This document shows positions 1 to 7,211 of a stretch of DNA of 11,066 nt, piece after piece. Source of the stretch: an uncultured Bacteriovoracaceae bacterium (lineage in GTDB: Bacteria > Bdellovibrionota > Bacteriovoracia > Bacteriovoracales > Bacteriovoracaceae); NCBI GenBank assembly GCA_937952395.1, contig CALFYV010000348.1:1-11066 (forward strand), read 5' to 3'. The position numbers were made by a program, and so were the translations under genes. The notes beneath the pieces are model-generated. The model was not told the origin of the DNA. It did no database searches and saw only the letters and a program-made list of their open reading frames with translations. The stretch's first letter is position 1. Every line of letters starts with the position of its first letter.

Positions 1-6
1 AGGATT

Positions 7-207
7 ATGGAGAAGAAAAAACCATTAAAAAGTTGTAGAAAAGTTAAGATACTTCACACAACTTGCCTAAACTCAAAATGGGTTGCTCGATTCTTAGCAA
101 AGAAAAACCAAGAATGTTGTGAGTGTATCGGTTGTAAGATCAAGATTGAATACAATGGATATGTTTATATTGCAAATGAGGAAGAAATTAGACAGTTAAA
201 GAATTAA
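7..207 (+). CDS. Small cysteine-rich hypothetical protein
   Basis: I do not recognise this 66-residue ORF. It is basic at the N-terminus and has six cysteines (C10, C20, C37, C38, C40, C43). The last four form a tight C-C-x-C-x-x-C cluster that could bind a metal such as zinc or simply be redox-active. The C-terminal third (about 44-66) looks like a beta strand followed by an acidic helix. No signal peptide or membrane segment is visible. The start is uncertain. The reading frame is open back to base 1, and the AGGA at bases 1-4 is too close to the ATG for a normal ribosome binding site, so the gene may begin outside the window. It converges on the truncated mgtE gene with only 12 bp between the stops. 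It lies where the missing 3' end of mgtE would be expected, so it may belong to sequence that replaced that end. Confidence 0.4.
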   Translation: MEKKKPLKSCRKVKILHTTCLNSKWVARFLAKKNQECCECIGCKIKIEYNGYVYIANEEEIRQLKN

Positions 208-219
208 CCCCATAACCAA

Positions 220-1350
220 TTAAGAACTAAATAGAGAGATCATGAGTGAAATTTTCATCTCTTTAAAAATAATTCTCCACCAGTCTTTCATTGAAGCTTC
301 CCCAAGAGACAAAGCTCTGATAACTAAGGTTGCTGACTGACTTCCAGAGTTCCCCCCAGTTGCCGTCATCATAGGCATATAGACAGCTAAGATGATAAAT
401 TTTTCTAAAATAGTTTGATATTGATGGATAATCATCCCTGAGAAAATACCAACACCAGCTAAAGCGACAATCCAGAAGACTCTTTTCCTAAAATGTTCAA
501 AGCTCGAGATGGCCAAATACTCTTCATCACTTCTAGACGGAGAGATCCCCATGAATTTTTCCATATCTTCTGTTTGTTCAGCTTGAATAATTTCCAAAGC
601 ATCGTCATGGGTAACAATCCCAACGAGTTGTTTGAAGGGATTGAGAATTGGTATAGCAACCAATGAGTATTTTTCAATTTTTTGTGCAACAGATTCGCGA
701 TCCTCATTAACATCAGCATAAACAAAAAATTCTTGTAGTATTTGTTCAATCTTATCGCTGGGTTCAGCCATGATGAGATCTTTTAGAGTCACAAGACCAA
801 TCATGCGCTGTAAATGATCAACAACATAAATATAATAAATCATTTTTTGCGATGGAGCATCTAATCTAATTTTTGAAAGAGCTTCTTGAGCACTCATGTC
901 ATTATAAACAGTGGCAAAATCAGTGCTCATAATTCCGCCGGCAGCTTCTTTAGGGTAAGAGCTTAGAGCGATAACATCTTCTCTGATTTTTTTTGACAGA
1001 AAGGGTAGTAGTTCAACTTGTTCTTTTTGGTTAAGCTCTTGATAAAGATCTGCTCGCGCGTCAGAGGCCATATGAGAAAAATAGGGAGCAAAATTAACTT
1101 TATCTAAAAAATGAAAAATTTTCATTTGAGTTTCTAAATCCATTTCGCCAAAAATATAACCTTTTTCCGCCAGCGGAAATAAATCTAGAATTTTAATAAT
1201 GGATTCTTCTGTTTGAACATTGAGAAAGTCGCAAACTTCCACGGTAGGCATTTCTTGTAGGATAACAAATAGCTCATTTAAGCTTCCTTGAGATAGGAGC
1301 TCTTCTAAGGTCATTGTTTTCTTGTCAGCATCTATTTCCAGTTGCTCCAT
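220..1350 (-). CDS. mgtE: MgtE-type Mg2+ transporter, C-terminally truncated (possible pseudogene)
   Basis: MgtE proteins are homodimeric inner-membrane Mg2+ channels gated by cytoplasmic Mg2+-sensing domains. Numbering from ATG 1350, the visible parts are a helical MgtE N-domain (about 10-125), two CBS domains (about 135-258, including G-I-V-T-H-D-D near 244-250), a linker helix, TM1 (about 292-310), and TM2 with the hallmark P-M-M-T-A-T-G-G-N-S-G-S-Q run (326-338). The ORF ends at residue 376, at the start of the expected TM3. Family members are about 450 residues with five TM helices. TM3-TM5 are missing, including the helix that carries the ion-binding aspartate (Asp432 in Thermus MgtE). 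I read all three minus-strand frames below position 220 and found no continuation, so a single frameshift does not explain the end. The first in-frame start is a TTG at 1362. I prefer ATG 1350, which has a weak GGG upstream. Identity is firm; function as a transporter is doubtful. Confidence 0.85.
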   Translation of the reverse strand: MEQLEIDADKKTMTLEELLSQGSLNELFVILQEMPTVEVCDFLNVQTEESIIKILDLFPLAEKGYIFGEMDLETQMKIFHFLDKVNFAPYFSHMASDARADLYQELNQKEQVELLPFLSKKIREDVIALSSYPKEAAGGIMSTDFATVYNDMSAQEALSKIRLDAPSQKMIYYIYVVDHLQRMIGLVTLKDLIMAEPSDKIEQILQEFFVYADVNEDRESVAQKIEKYSLVAIPILNPFKQLVGIVTHDDALEIIQAEQTEDMEKFMGISPSRSDEEYLAISSFEHFRKRVFWIVALAGVGIFSGMIIHQYQTILEKFIILAVYMPMMTATGGNSGSQSATLVIRALSLGEASMKDWWRIIFKEMKISLMISLFSS

Positions 1351-1553
1351 ATAAACCCACAAAATTAAGTACTTAAGAGCTTATCGACTATAAGGACAAA
1401 AAGGTTATTTTTATTTAATTTATTTTTATTTGAGTAACCGACTAAAAAGTTTTGCTCAAGTTAATTAAGTTAAACAGATAGCTCAATATTGAGTTCAAAA
1501 TACCGATATTAAAGGGAGATTAAATATATTTTTATCAATGGAAATAATTTAAA
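1351..1553. other. Divergent intergenic region between mgtE and the receiver/PilZ operon
   Basis: This is the longest gene-free stretch in the window (about 200 bp) and must hold the promoters for both flanking genes. It is very AT-rich. At about 1406-1432 there is a T-rich block with two near-identical TTATTTTTATTT-like runs, resembling an UP element for the minus-strand gene. I see no convincing -35/-10 pair in either direction. A purine-rich AAGGGAGA at about 1512-1518 looks like a Shine-Dalgarno sequence, but it is about 35 bases from the ATG at 1554 and no suitable start lies closer. The nearer GGAA at 1540-1543 is a weak alternative. Confidence 0.6.
1482..1493. promoter_or_regulatory. 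12-bp perfect palindrome, candidate operator
   Basis: CTCAATATTGAG is its own reverse complement. It lies about 60 bp upstream of the start of the 790-residue protein and about 130 bp from the mgtE start. A looser inverted pair surrounds it: TTTTGCTCAA at 1450-1459 and TTGAGTTCAAAA at 1489-1500. The position suits a regulator binding site for either divergent gene. No known consensus is recognised, and short AT-rich palindromes arise easily by chance. Confidence 0.25.
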
Positions 1554-3926
1554 ATGGCCCAGCAGAAGATCAACATTTTGTTTTTTAATTTTGGCGAAGG
1601 AAATCGCTTTACCGATAGTATTTTAAAACTCTACGCCAAAAATGAAGAATTTAAACATGCTTTTGTGGATTACCAAGAAGATGCGATTGATATTTTACGT
1701 GACTGGGAAAACGGGATAATCCTAGCTAAGATTAATAAAAAATCATCTTTGGCTGAAGTTCTCTCTCTTTTAAAACTCTGTAAGCGAGGGATAAGAGATA
1801 ATATTTTTAAATTTGCTGCCTTCAACGATATAGCTAAGCCCAATATCGAGCCTGTCTTAAGAAAGTTTGGTGTTTCAGAAATGCTTGAAGAATCAATTCG
1901 TCCAAAAACTCTCAAGTTTAAAATTGATTTTTGGTCTAAAACTTTAAAATCTAGAAATGAAGAAGGGGATGATGGTAAGACAACGGTAAAAGGTAGTAAT
2001 CAAGAACAAGATACTCATTATGACAATAAGCTAAAGATAAACTTTGTTGAGCCCATGGATGCTGAAAGTGACTGTTGGATTTTATCTCATAAGAATGACT
2101 GTAAAAAAATCCTACGAAGATGGTTGATTAAATTAACTGGACCAGGTCCAGCTGCAGGTCATTGGAGTGAAGTCGAAAATAAAAATGATCCTCGTTCAAG
2201 TTATTGGCGTTGGAAATTCAACGATAACTGGCAAGATTTTGTCACAGTTGAAGGGTATTGGTATTTTTGTGGGACTAAGCCAGAGTTTGATTGGAAAGAA
2301 AAAAAATGGAATTTCTCTGGTGACAACCCAACACTTCTTTTCAAAGAAGGGAGCGAATATCATTACCGTTTTAAATTTGATCAAGGTGAATTAAATATCG
2401 CTGAAAACTCTGAATTCGCCCTTGCTCAAAAAGATTTAATCGAAGACTCCATGGCCGAAGAAGTCAGTTTCGAAAATGAAGGTGCTATTACTGATGATGA
2501 ACATAAGATGAAATCAGATCAAGACCTTGGCGGCAAGCTCAAAGGTAATGTCGAAAATGAAGAAGATGATGAATTTAGTTCTAAAGAAAAAGATACCAAA
2601 AGAAATAAGCCAGAGTTTAATATAGAGCCAGAAGATGAACTTGAAGAAAATCAGGAAAAGGAAGAGATTGAAGATAAAGAACTTGATTTTCAAAATAAGG
2701 ACGAAGAAGAGGAAAAAGAAGAAAAAAAATCGAAGTTTAGAGAGGATGACTTAGGCGGTAACATTGAGGGAAAAGGTAAGACAGACAAGAGTGAGTCGGG
2801 TCCTTTAAGTGGGGATGTTGAATTCACAGAAAAAGAAGAGAAAGAAGATAGAAAATCGAAATTTAAAGAAGATGCAATCGATGGAAATTTAAAAGGCAAA
2901 GGTAAGACAGACAAGAGTGAGTCGGGTCCTTTAAGTGGAGAGGTTGAGCTCAAAGACTCAGAAAAGAAAGAGAATAAAAAGTCAAAATTTAAGGAAGATG
3001 CCATCGATGGAAACATGAAGGGTAAGATCGAAGGTGGAAAAAATAAGAGTAAAGGAGATAATTCTTCGGATTTCAAAGAAGAAGAGCATGGAGGACATTA
3101 TAAAGGAGAGATGGAGCAGGACATAGAAGAAGTCGAGGAAAAAGAAATCTTCGGTAAGAAAAAAACATTTTTCAGAGAAGAAGACCCTGAAGCCTTGGAA
3201 CGAGAAGCAGAAGAAAAAAACAAAAAGAAAAATGATAAAAAGAAAGCTCAGCATGATGCCAAAATGGATGAGTTAGATAAACTAGAGCAGAGTTTAGCAA
3301 AAGATAGAAGTGATAAAACGAGTAAAATAGAGAGAGAGAAATCAACAAAGGTTGATCTTTCTCAATTTGAGCGTAAAGAGTCTATTGAGAGTAATGCAAA
3401 AAATAAAGAAGAAGATAAAAATGCACGCCGTCGTCCCAAGGGTCTCAAGAGCGGAGATATACTCCAAACCTTTGATAAGGAAGGAAATTTACTTGAAGAC
3501 GAAGACAATAGTTTAAATGTTGGTCAAGCAGAAATTATTGAAACTGCTGATGGGGAAAAAGTAAGTTTAGAGTCCGGAGAGTTAAGGGCCATTTTAATAA
3601 AAGAAAATTCAGAACAGGGGTCACATATTATCTGTAAGTTTGAAGATTTAACGGATGAAGAGGTTGTCCTTCAAGTACCTAACGATAAATTAACTCAAAA
3701 TGAAAGTAGTTCAGTTCATCTTAGCTTTATCTATTCTTCTACTACAGCTTCATTGAAGTTGGAGGGAAATATAACTGAAATACTTGATTATGATGAAGAC
3801 TATAGCTTAGTCACGCTTACTTTTAAGGAAAAAAATGAAGAACTTGTTAACAACTTCATGAAACTTTATAGAGCTAGACAAGAAAATATAAGTAAGTTTT
3901 TAAAAACGGCTAGAGGTTTAGGGTGA
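1554..3926 (+). CDS. Large multidomain signalling protein: receiver-like head, Trp-rich domain, charged repeats, PilZ-like tail
   Basis: A 790-residue, apparently cytoplasmic protein with no signal peptide or membrane segment. Residues 1-130 have the alternating strand/helix pattern of a response-regulator receiver but lack a clear phospho-acceptor aspartate and the usual Lys-Pro, so this looks like a pseudo-receiver. Residues 165-290 form a domain I cannot name, with nine tryptophans (W175, 190, 204, 218, 220, 226, 236, 247, 252). Residues 320-620 are low-complexity and rich in Glu, Asp and Lys. They contain a 42-residue tandem repeat and a recurring short motif (see the repeat entry), then a Lys/Glu coiled-coil-like stretch (about 545-625). 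Residues 635-790 resemble a PilZ domain (D-L-T-D-E-E-V-V-L-Q, then strands and a terminal helix). The R-x-x-x-R c-di-GMP signature is not evident; R625-R627 are the nearest candidates, so binding is uncertain. The start at 1554 has only a weak GGAA upstream. The next gene starts 9 nt after its stop, implying one operon and a shared pathway. Function unknown; signalling or scaffolding is inferred. Confidence 0.8.
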   Translation: MAQQKINILFFNFGEGNRFTDSILKLYAKNEEFKHAFVDYQEDAIDILRDWENGIILAKINKKSSLAEVLSLLKLCKRGIRDNIFKFAAFNDIAKPNIEPVLRKFGVSEMLEESIRPKTLKFKIDFWSKTLKSRNEEGDDGKTTVKGSNQEQDTHYDNKLKINFVEPMDAESDCWILSHKNDCKKILRRWLIKLTGPGPAAGHWSEVENKNDPRSSYWRWKFNDNWQDFVTVEGYWYFCGTKPEFDWKEKKWNFSGDNPTLLFKEGSEYHYRFKFDQGELNIAENSEFALAQKDLIEDSMAEEVSFENEGAITDDEHKMKSDQDLGGKLKGNVENEEDDEFSSKEKDTKRNKPEFNIEPEDELEENQEKEEIEDKELDFQNKDEEEEKEEKKSKFREDDLGGNIEGKGKTDKSESGPLSGDVEFTEKEEKEDRKSKFKEDAIDGNLKGKGKTDKSESGPLSGEVELKDSEKKENKKSKFKEDAIDGNMKGKIEGGKNKSKGDNSSDFKEEEHGGHYKGEMEQDIEEVEEKEIFGKKKTFFREEDPEALEREAEEKNKKKNDKKKAQHDAKMDELDKLEQSLAKDRSDKTSKIEREKSTKVDLSQFERKESIESNAKNKEEDKNARRRPKGLKSGDILQTFDKEGNLLEDEDNSLNVGQAEIIETADGEKVSLESGELRAILIKENSEQGSHIICKFEDLTDEEVVLQVPNDKLTQNESSSVHLSFIYSSTTASLKLEGNITEILDYDEDYSLVTLTFKEKNEELVNNFMKLYRARQENISKFLKTARGLG
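2727..3107 (+). repeat. In-gene 126-bp tandem repeat with recurring Phe-(Lys/Arg)-Glu ... Gly motif
   Basis: Two adjacent 126-bp (42-codon) units occupy 2727-2852 and 2853-2978, encoding residues 392-433 and 434-475. A third, partial unit starts at 2979 and diverges after about 15 codons. Bases 2772-2812 and 2898-2938 are identical over 41 bp. Each unit begins K-S-K-F-[KR]-E-D and continues to G-N-x-[KE]-G. The motif recurs at about 507-518 as F-K-E-E-E-H-G-G-H-Y-K-G, and an earlier partial copy (D-L-G-G-K-L-K-G) is at 324-331. The repeat stays in frame and looks like expansion of a disordered, charged linker carrying multiple copies of a short linear motif. Confidence 0.85.
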
Positions 3927-3935
3927 TTTGAGAAA

Positions 3936-5273
3936 ATGAAGAAAGAAAAGAAGATTGAGATTTTAAAAAAGTATCTTTCTGAAAACGATGTTGTCATTGT
4001 TGATAAGTCTCACGCATCTAAAAACAGATTGGCCAAAACTTTGTTAGGTTTTGGTTCTCCTAAAGAAAAAATTCACTTATGTAGCGAGTTCGAACAAGCC
4101 AAGCAAATTGCAATTTCGACCAAGAGTAGTTTGATTTTATGTGATTACTATATCGAAAATGGTAATGGTTTTGATCTCTTTCGGGCGATCAAAAACCCCA
4201 GTGAAGCACCCACTCCACATATTTGCATTTTGATTACTTCAAATTTATCGCAAGCGGCTGTTGCAAAAGCGGCTGAGGAGGATGTGGATACTTTTATTTT
4301 AAAACCTTATACCGTAAATATTTTATTAGATAACTTAGCGGAAACCATTTCCAATAAACTTTATCCTTCAGATTATGTTCAGAAGATTGAGGAAGGTAAA
4401 AAACTATTAGAAGAAGGCAAGACAGAAGAAGCTAACGAACTTTTTAAATCAGCTCAAGGTTTGAATGAGAAGCCAGCACTGGCCCATTTTTATAAGGGAC
4501 ATGTACATGGTATAGCTCAAAGTAATGATGAGGCGATTGAAGAATATCAGCAAGGCTTAAGTTTTAACCACATTCATTTTAAATGCCAAAATGGTTTATT
4601 TCAAAGTTACTTGGCAAAAGGGCAAGATTTAGAAGCATACAAGGTTGCCAAAGAGCTGGTTAAATATTACCCGGCTAATCATGAACGTTTCAAGACCATT
4701 ATCAAATTAGCTATTACGACTGAAAACTTAAATGATTTTGATTTTCTTTATGAGTTATTCTCTTCTTCTGAAGAAAAGGATGAAAAACTCATAAACCATA
4801 TGTGTGCAGGAATGTTTGTTGTTGCTAAATATTTTTTAATAAAAGAAGAACCAAGTAAAGCTCTAAATTATTTCAAAAAAATAGCAAGCTCGTTTGGGAA
4901 GTTCTACAAGTTTCCAAAGGCCATAATAGAAACCTTGGTCGACTTCCAAATGCATAATGAAGCCAATGAATATATTTCTTTATTTCCCGAAGATCTAAAG
5001 AAAGATAATTATTATATTTTAAGCGAATTTTTAGTTAAATCGTATAAAGTAGATGATGAGAGTTTTACAACTCAAGGTGAAGAGTTAGTGAAAAGTGGAA
5101 TTCAAAGTTATGTTTTACATAAACTTTTAGCGAAGAAATTTTACAAATTGAACAACCAAACTCGTGCTGAAGTTTACTTATCACAGGCTAAAGAGTTTTG
5201 GCCTGAGAAAGAAGAGGAATTAAACTCTGTAAAAGAAGTTTATTCCCAAAAACAGAATGAACAAGCCGCTTAA
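3936..5273 (+). CDS. Response-regulator receiver domain fused to TPR repeats
   Basis: A 445-residue cytoplasmic protein. Residues 15-140 are a canonical receiver: the acidic-pocket Asp appears as D23, the phospho-acceptor is D70 (L-C-D-Y-Y), the switch Thr/Ser is T101/S102, and K123-P124 is the conserved Lys-Pro. It should therefore be phosphorylated by a histidine kinase; none is encoded nearby. From about 148 onward it is helical with TPR-type repeats (about 148-181, 182-215, 216-249, plus weaker ones near 295-330 and 400-430). TPRs bind proteins, so output is probably by protein interaction; no DNA-binding or enzymatic output domain is present. It starts 9 nt after the stop of the 790-residue protein, with only a weak GAG upstream, which suggests translational coupling. 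The pseudo-receiver protein and this true receiver may act together. The 3' end overlaps the convergent decarboxylase gene. Confidence 0.85.
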   Translation: MKKEKKIEILKKYLSENDVVIVDKSHASKNRLAKTLLGFGSPKEKIHLCSEFEQAKQIAISTKSSLILCDYYIENGNGFDLFRAIKNPSEAPTPHICILITSNLSQAAVAKAAEEDVDTFILKPYTVNILLDNLAETISNKLYPSDYVQKIEEGKKLLEEGKTEEANELFKSAQGLNEKPALAHFYKGHVHGIAQSNDEAIEEYQQGLSFNHIHFKCQNGLFQSYLAKGQDLEAYKVAKELVKYYPANHERFKTIIKLAITTENLNDFDFLYELFSSSEEKDEKLINHMCAGMFVVAKYFLIKEEPSKALNYFKKIASSFGKFYKFPKAIIETLVDFQMHNEANEYISLFPEDLKKDNYYILSEFLVKSYKVDDESFTTQGEELVKSGIQSYVLHKLLAKKFYKLNNQTRAEVYLSQAKEFWPEKEEELNSVKEVYSQKQNEQAA

Positions 5274-6202
5274 ATAATGTCTTTGAAATAATCAATAGTT
5301 TTCTTTAAACCAATTTCAACATCAATCTTAGGTTCCCAATTTAAATACTTTTTGGCCAAAGTAATATCAGGCTTTCTTTGTAGAGGATCATCTTTAGGTA
5401 ATTCTTTGTAAGTTATTTGTGATTTTGAATTGGTCATTTTTAAAATCATCTGGCATAGCTCATTAACACTAAATTCTTTTGGATTTCCAATATTAATTGG
5501 GCCTGTAATATCGTTTGGTGAGTTCATTAAAGCAATCATGCCAGAAATAAGATCGTCTACATAACAGAAGCTTCTTGTTTGCTTTCCATTTCCATAAATA
5601 GTCATTTTTTCATTTTTTAAGGCCTGGATAATAAAATTAGAAACCACCCTGCCATCTTCTGGATGCATATGTGGGCCATAAGTATTAAAAATGCGCATAA
5701 TTTTTATATTGATCTTATGTACATTGGCGTAATTAACAAAAAGAGTTTCGGCAATCCTTTTTCCTTCATCATAACAAGCTCGTATTCCGATTGGATTAAC
5801 ATGTCCCCAGTAATCTTCTTTTTGAGGATGCACTAAGGGGTCTCCATAAACCTCACTCGTTGATGCCTGCAAAATCTTAGCTTGGTTTTTTTTGGCTAAT
5901 TCAAGCATATTCTTTGCCCCAAGATAGGAAGTCTCAATCGTATAAAGGGGATCTTTTTGATAATGAGGAGGAGAGGCGGGACAAGCTAAATTATAAATTT
6001 CATGAGCTTCAAGTTCAATAGGCTCTCTAATATCATGTTCAATATATTTAAAATTTTTTTGATTTTTTAGTTTTTCGATATTTTTGATATTGCCGGTGTA
6101 GTTATTATCTAAAGCAATGATGAAATGTCCCTCATTATGTAATCTTTGGGAGAGATGTGAGCCAAGAAATCCGGTTGCTCCAGTGATAAGGATTTTTTTC
6201 AT
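5270..6202 (-). CDS. UDP-glucuronate decarboxylase (UDP-xylose synthase family)
   Basis: An extended short-chain dehydrogenase/reductase of 310 residues, the usual bacterial length. This family oxidises UDP-glucuronate at C4 with bound NAD+, decarboxylates it, and normally re-reduces the intermediate to UDP-xylose for polysaccharide or lipopolysaccharide. The NAD-binding G-x-x-G-x-x-G is G8-G11-G14. Family-diagnostic stretches are N-L-A-C-P-A-S-P-P-H-Y-Q (71-82), S-T-S-E-V-Y-G-D-P (114-122), and Y-W-G-H-V-N-P-I-G followed by R-A-C-Y-D-E-G-K-R (131-149). These place the catalytic E117, Y144 and K148, and R210 lies in Q-T-R-S-F. Nothing essential is missing. The ATG overlaps the metF stop as TAATG, with AAGGA 9 nt upstream inside metF, so translation is probably coupled to metF. 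The stop shares TTAA with the convergent receiver-TPR gene, leaving no room for a terminator between them. A 4-keto product instead of UDP-xylose cannot be excluded from sequence. Confidence 0.93.
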   Translation of the reverse strand: MKKILITGATGFLGSHLSQRLHNEGHFIIALDNNYTGNIKNIEKLKNQKNFKYIEHDIREPIELEAHEIYNLACPASPPHYQKDPLYTIETSYLGAKNMLELAKKNQAKILQASTSEVYGDPLVHPQKEDYWGHVNPIGIRACYDEGKRIAETLFVNYANVHKINIKIMRIFNTYGPHMHPEDGRVVSNFIIQALKNEKMTIYGNGKQTRSFCYVDDLISGMIALMNSPNDITGPINIGNPKEFSVNELCQMILKMTNSKSQITYKELPKDDPLQRKPDITLAKKYLNWEPKIDVEIGLKKTIDYFKDII

Positions 6203-7158
6203 TAAAAGAGTTCCTTGGCAATTTTCAAGACCGAGGCAGATTTACTCATTGAATAGTAATGTAATGCTGGTGCTCCTCTTTTTTTCAATTCTTTTGACTG
6301 AGCAATACACCATTCAATTCCAACTTTTTTAGCCTCATCATTATCTTTACAGTCGGCAATAGCATCAGCCAAATCTTCAGGAATATCGACATGAAAAATG
6401 CTCGCGAGGACAGAGGGTTGTCTTGTGGTGGCAATGGGCTTTAATCCTGGAATAATAGGAACTGTAATTCCCGCGGCCCTGCACTGATCGACAAATTCAA
6501 AATATTTTTGATTATCAAAAAACATTTGAGTAACAATATATTCAGCTCCCATATCGACTTTCATTTTTAGGTATTTCATATCGCTCTTCATATTGGGGGC
6601 TTCGAAATGTTTTTCAGGATAACCCGCTACCCCAATACAGAAATCGGTTGGATTAGGATTTTCAATTTCGTTATTTAAGTAGGTACCTGTGTTCATCTGA
6701 ACAATTTGTTTTATGAGGTCGGTTGCGTAATTATTTCCATCTTTTTCAGGTACAAAGCTGGGTTCTGTTTTAATAGCGTCGCCTCGCAAAGCCAGAACGT
6801 TATCGATCCCAAGAAAGTTAAGATCGATTAAAGCATTTTCGGTTTCTTCTTTTGAAAATCCCCCGCAAATAATATGGGGAACAGCATCGATATGAAACTT
6901 ATTCATGATGGCTGCACAGATTCCAACGGTTCCTGGTCTTTTTCTGATGGACTTTCTTTCGAGCAATCCATTTTCCTTCTTTTTATAAATATATTCTTCA
7001 CGGTGATAAGTTACATCAATAAAAGCGGGATTAAATTGCATCAAAGGTTCTATTTCGTTGAATAAATCTTGGATGCCTTGGCCTTTCATAGGGGGAAGGA
7101 TTTCAAAGGAAAATAGCGTTTTTTTGGCATTGTTAATATGATCAACAACTTTGGTCAT
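6202..7158 (-). CDS. metF: 5,10-methylenetetrahydrofolate reductase
   Basis: Flavoprotein that reduces 5,10-methylene-THF to 5-methyl-THF, the methyl donor for MetH in methionine synthesis. At 318 residues it matches the single-domain bacterial (MetF) form; the SAM-regulatory domain of eukaryotic MTHFR is absent. The TIM-barrel signatures are present: F-S-F-E-I-L-P-P with catalytic E19 (E. coli Glu28), F-I-D-V-T-Y-H (47-52), P-H-I-I-C-G-G (95-100), L-A-L-R-G-D with D127 (E. coli Asp120, near the flavin), and I-V-T-Q-M-F-F-D with Q211 (E. coli Gln183). The ATG at 7158 has a good GAGG five bases upstream. A candidate promoter lies in the 101-bp gap before it. The gene ends in a 1-nt overlap with the decarboxylase start. 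metH lies upstream on the same strand, separated by the DUF4160/ribbon-helix-helix pair. Confidence 0.96.
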   Translation of the reverse strand: MTKVVDHINNAKKTLFSFEILPPMKGQGIQDLFNEIEPLMQFNPAFIDVTYHREEYIYKKKENGLLERKSIRKRPGTVGICAAIMNKFHIDAVPHIICGGFSKEETENALIDLNFLGIDNVLALRGDAIKTEPSFVPEKDGNNYATDLIKQIVQMNTGTYLNNEIENPNPTDFCIGVAGYPEKHFEAPNMKSDMKYLKMKVDMGAEYIVTQMFFDNQKYFEFVDQCRAAGITVPIIPGLKPIATTRQPSVLASIFHVDIPEDLADAIADCKDNDEAKKVGIEWCIAQSKELKKRGAPALHYYSMSKSASVLKIAKELF

Positions 7159-7211
7159 GTGAGCCTCGTCTTAAGTTAATATCTCTTGGTTATAGCGGAA
7201 ATCATATGAGA

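Noticed and set aside
195..208. GTTAA-AGAA-TTAAC hairpin at the end of the small cysteine-rich ORF
   Set aside because: A five-base AT-rich stem without a T-run is too weak to call a terminator.
459..749. Minus-strand 96-residue ORF overlapping mgtE in another frame
   Set aside because: The mgtE frame has clear CBS and TM signatures over the same bases; this frame has no recognisable features and does not supply the missing mgtE C-terminus.
1538..1552. Tiny upstream ORF (ATG GAA ATA ATT TAA) just before the 790-residue protein
   Set aside because: The AAGGGAG that might serve it is about 19 bases away, and four codons in AT-rich sequence is easily chance.
2690..3076. Minus-strand 128-residue Ser/Phe/Pro-rich ORF
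   Set aside because: It is the antisense shadow of the Lys/Glu/Asp-rich repeat region; the composition follows directly from reading AAG/GAA codons backward, and the sense frame is clearly the coding one.
2982..3254. Minus-strand 90-residue Phe-rich ORF that looks membrane-like
   Set aside because: Same cause: Phe and Leu arise from antisense of AAA/GAA codons in the coiled-coil-like part of the 790-residue protein.
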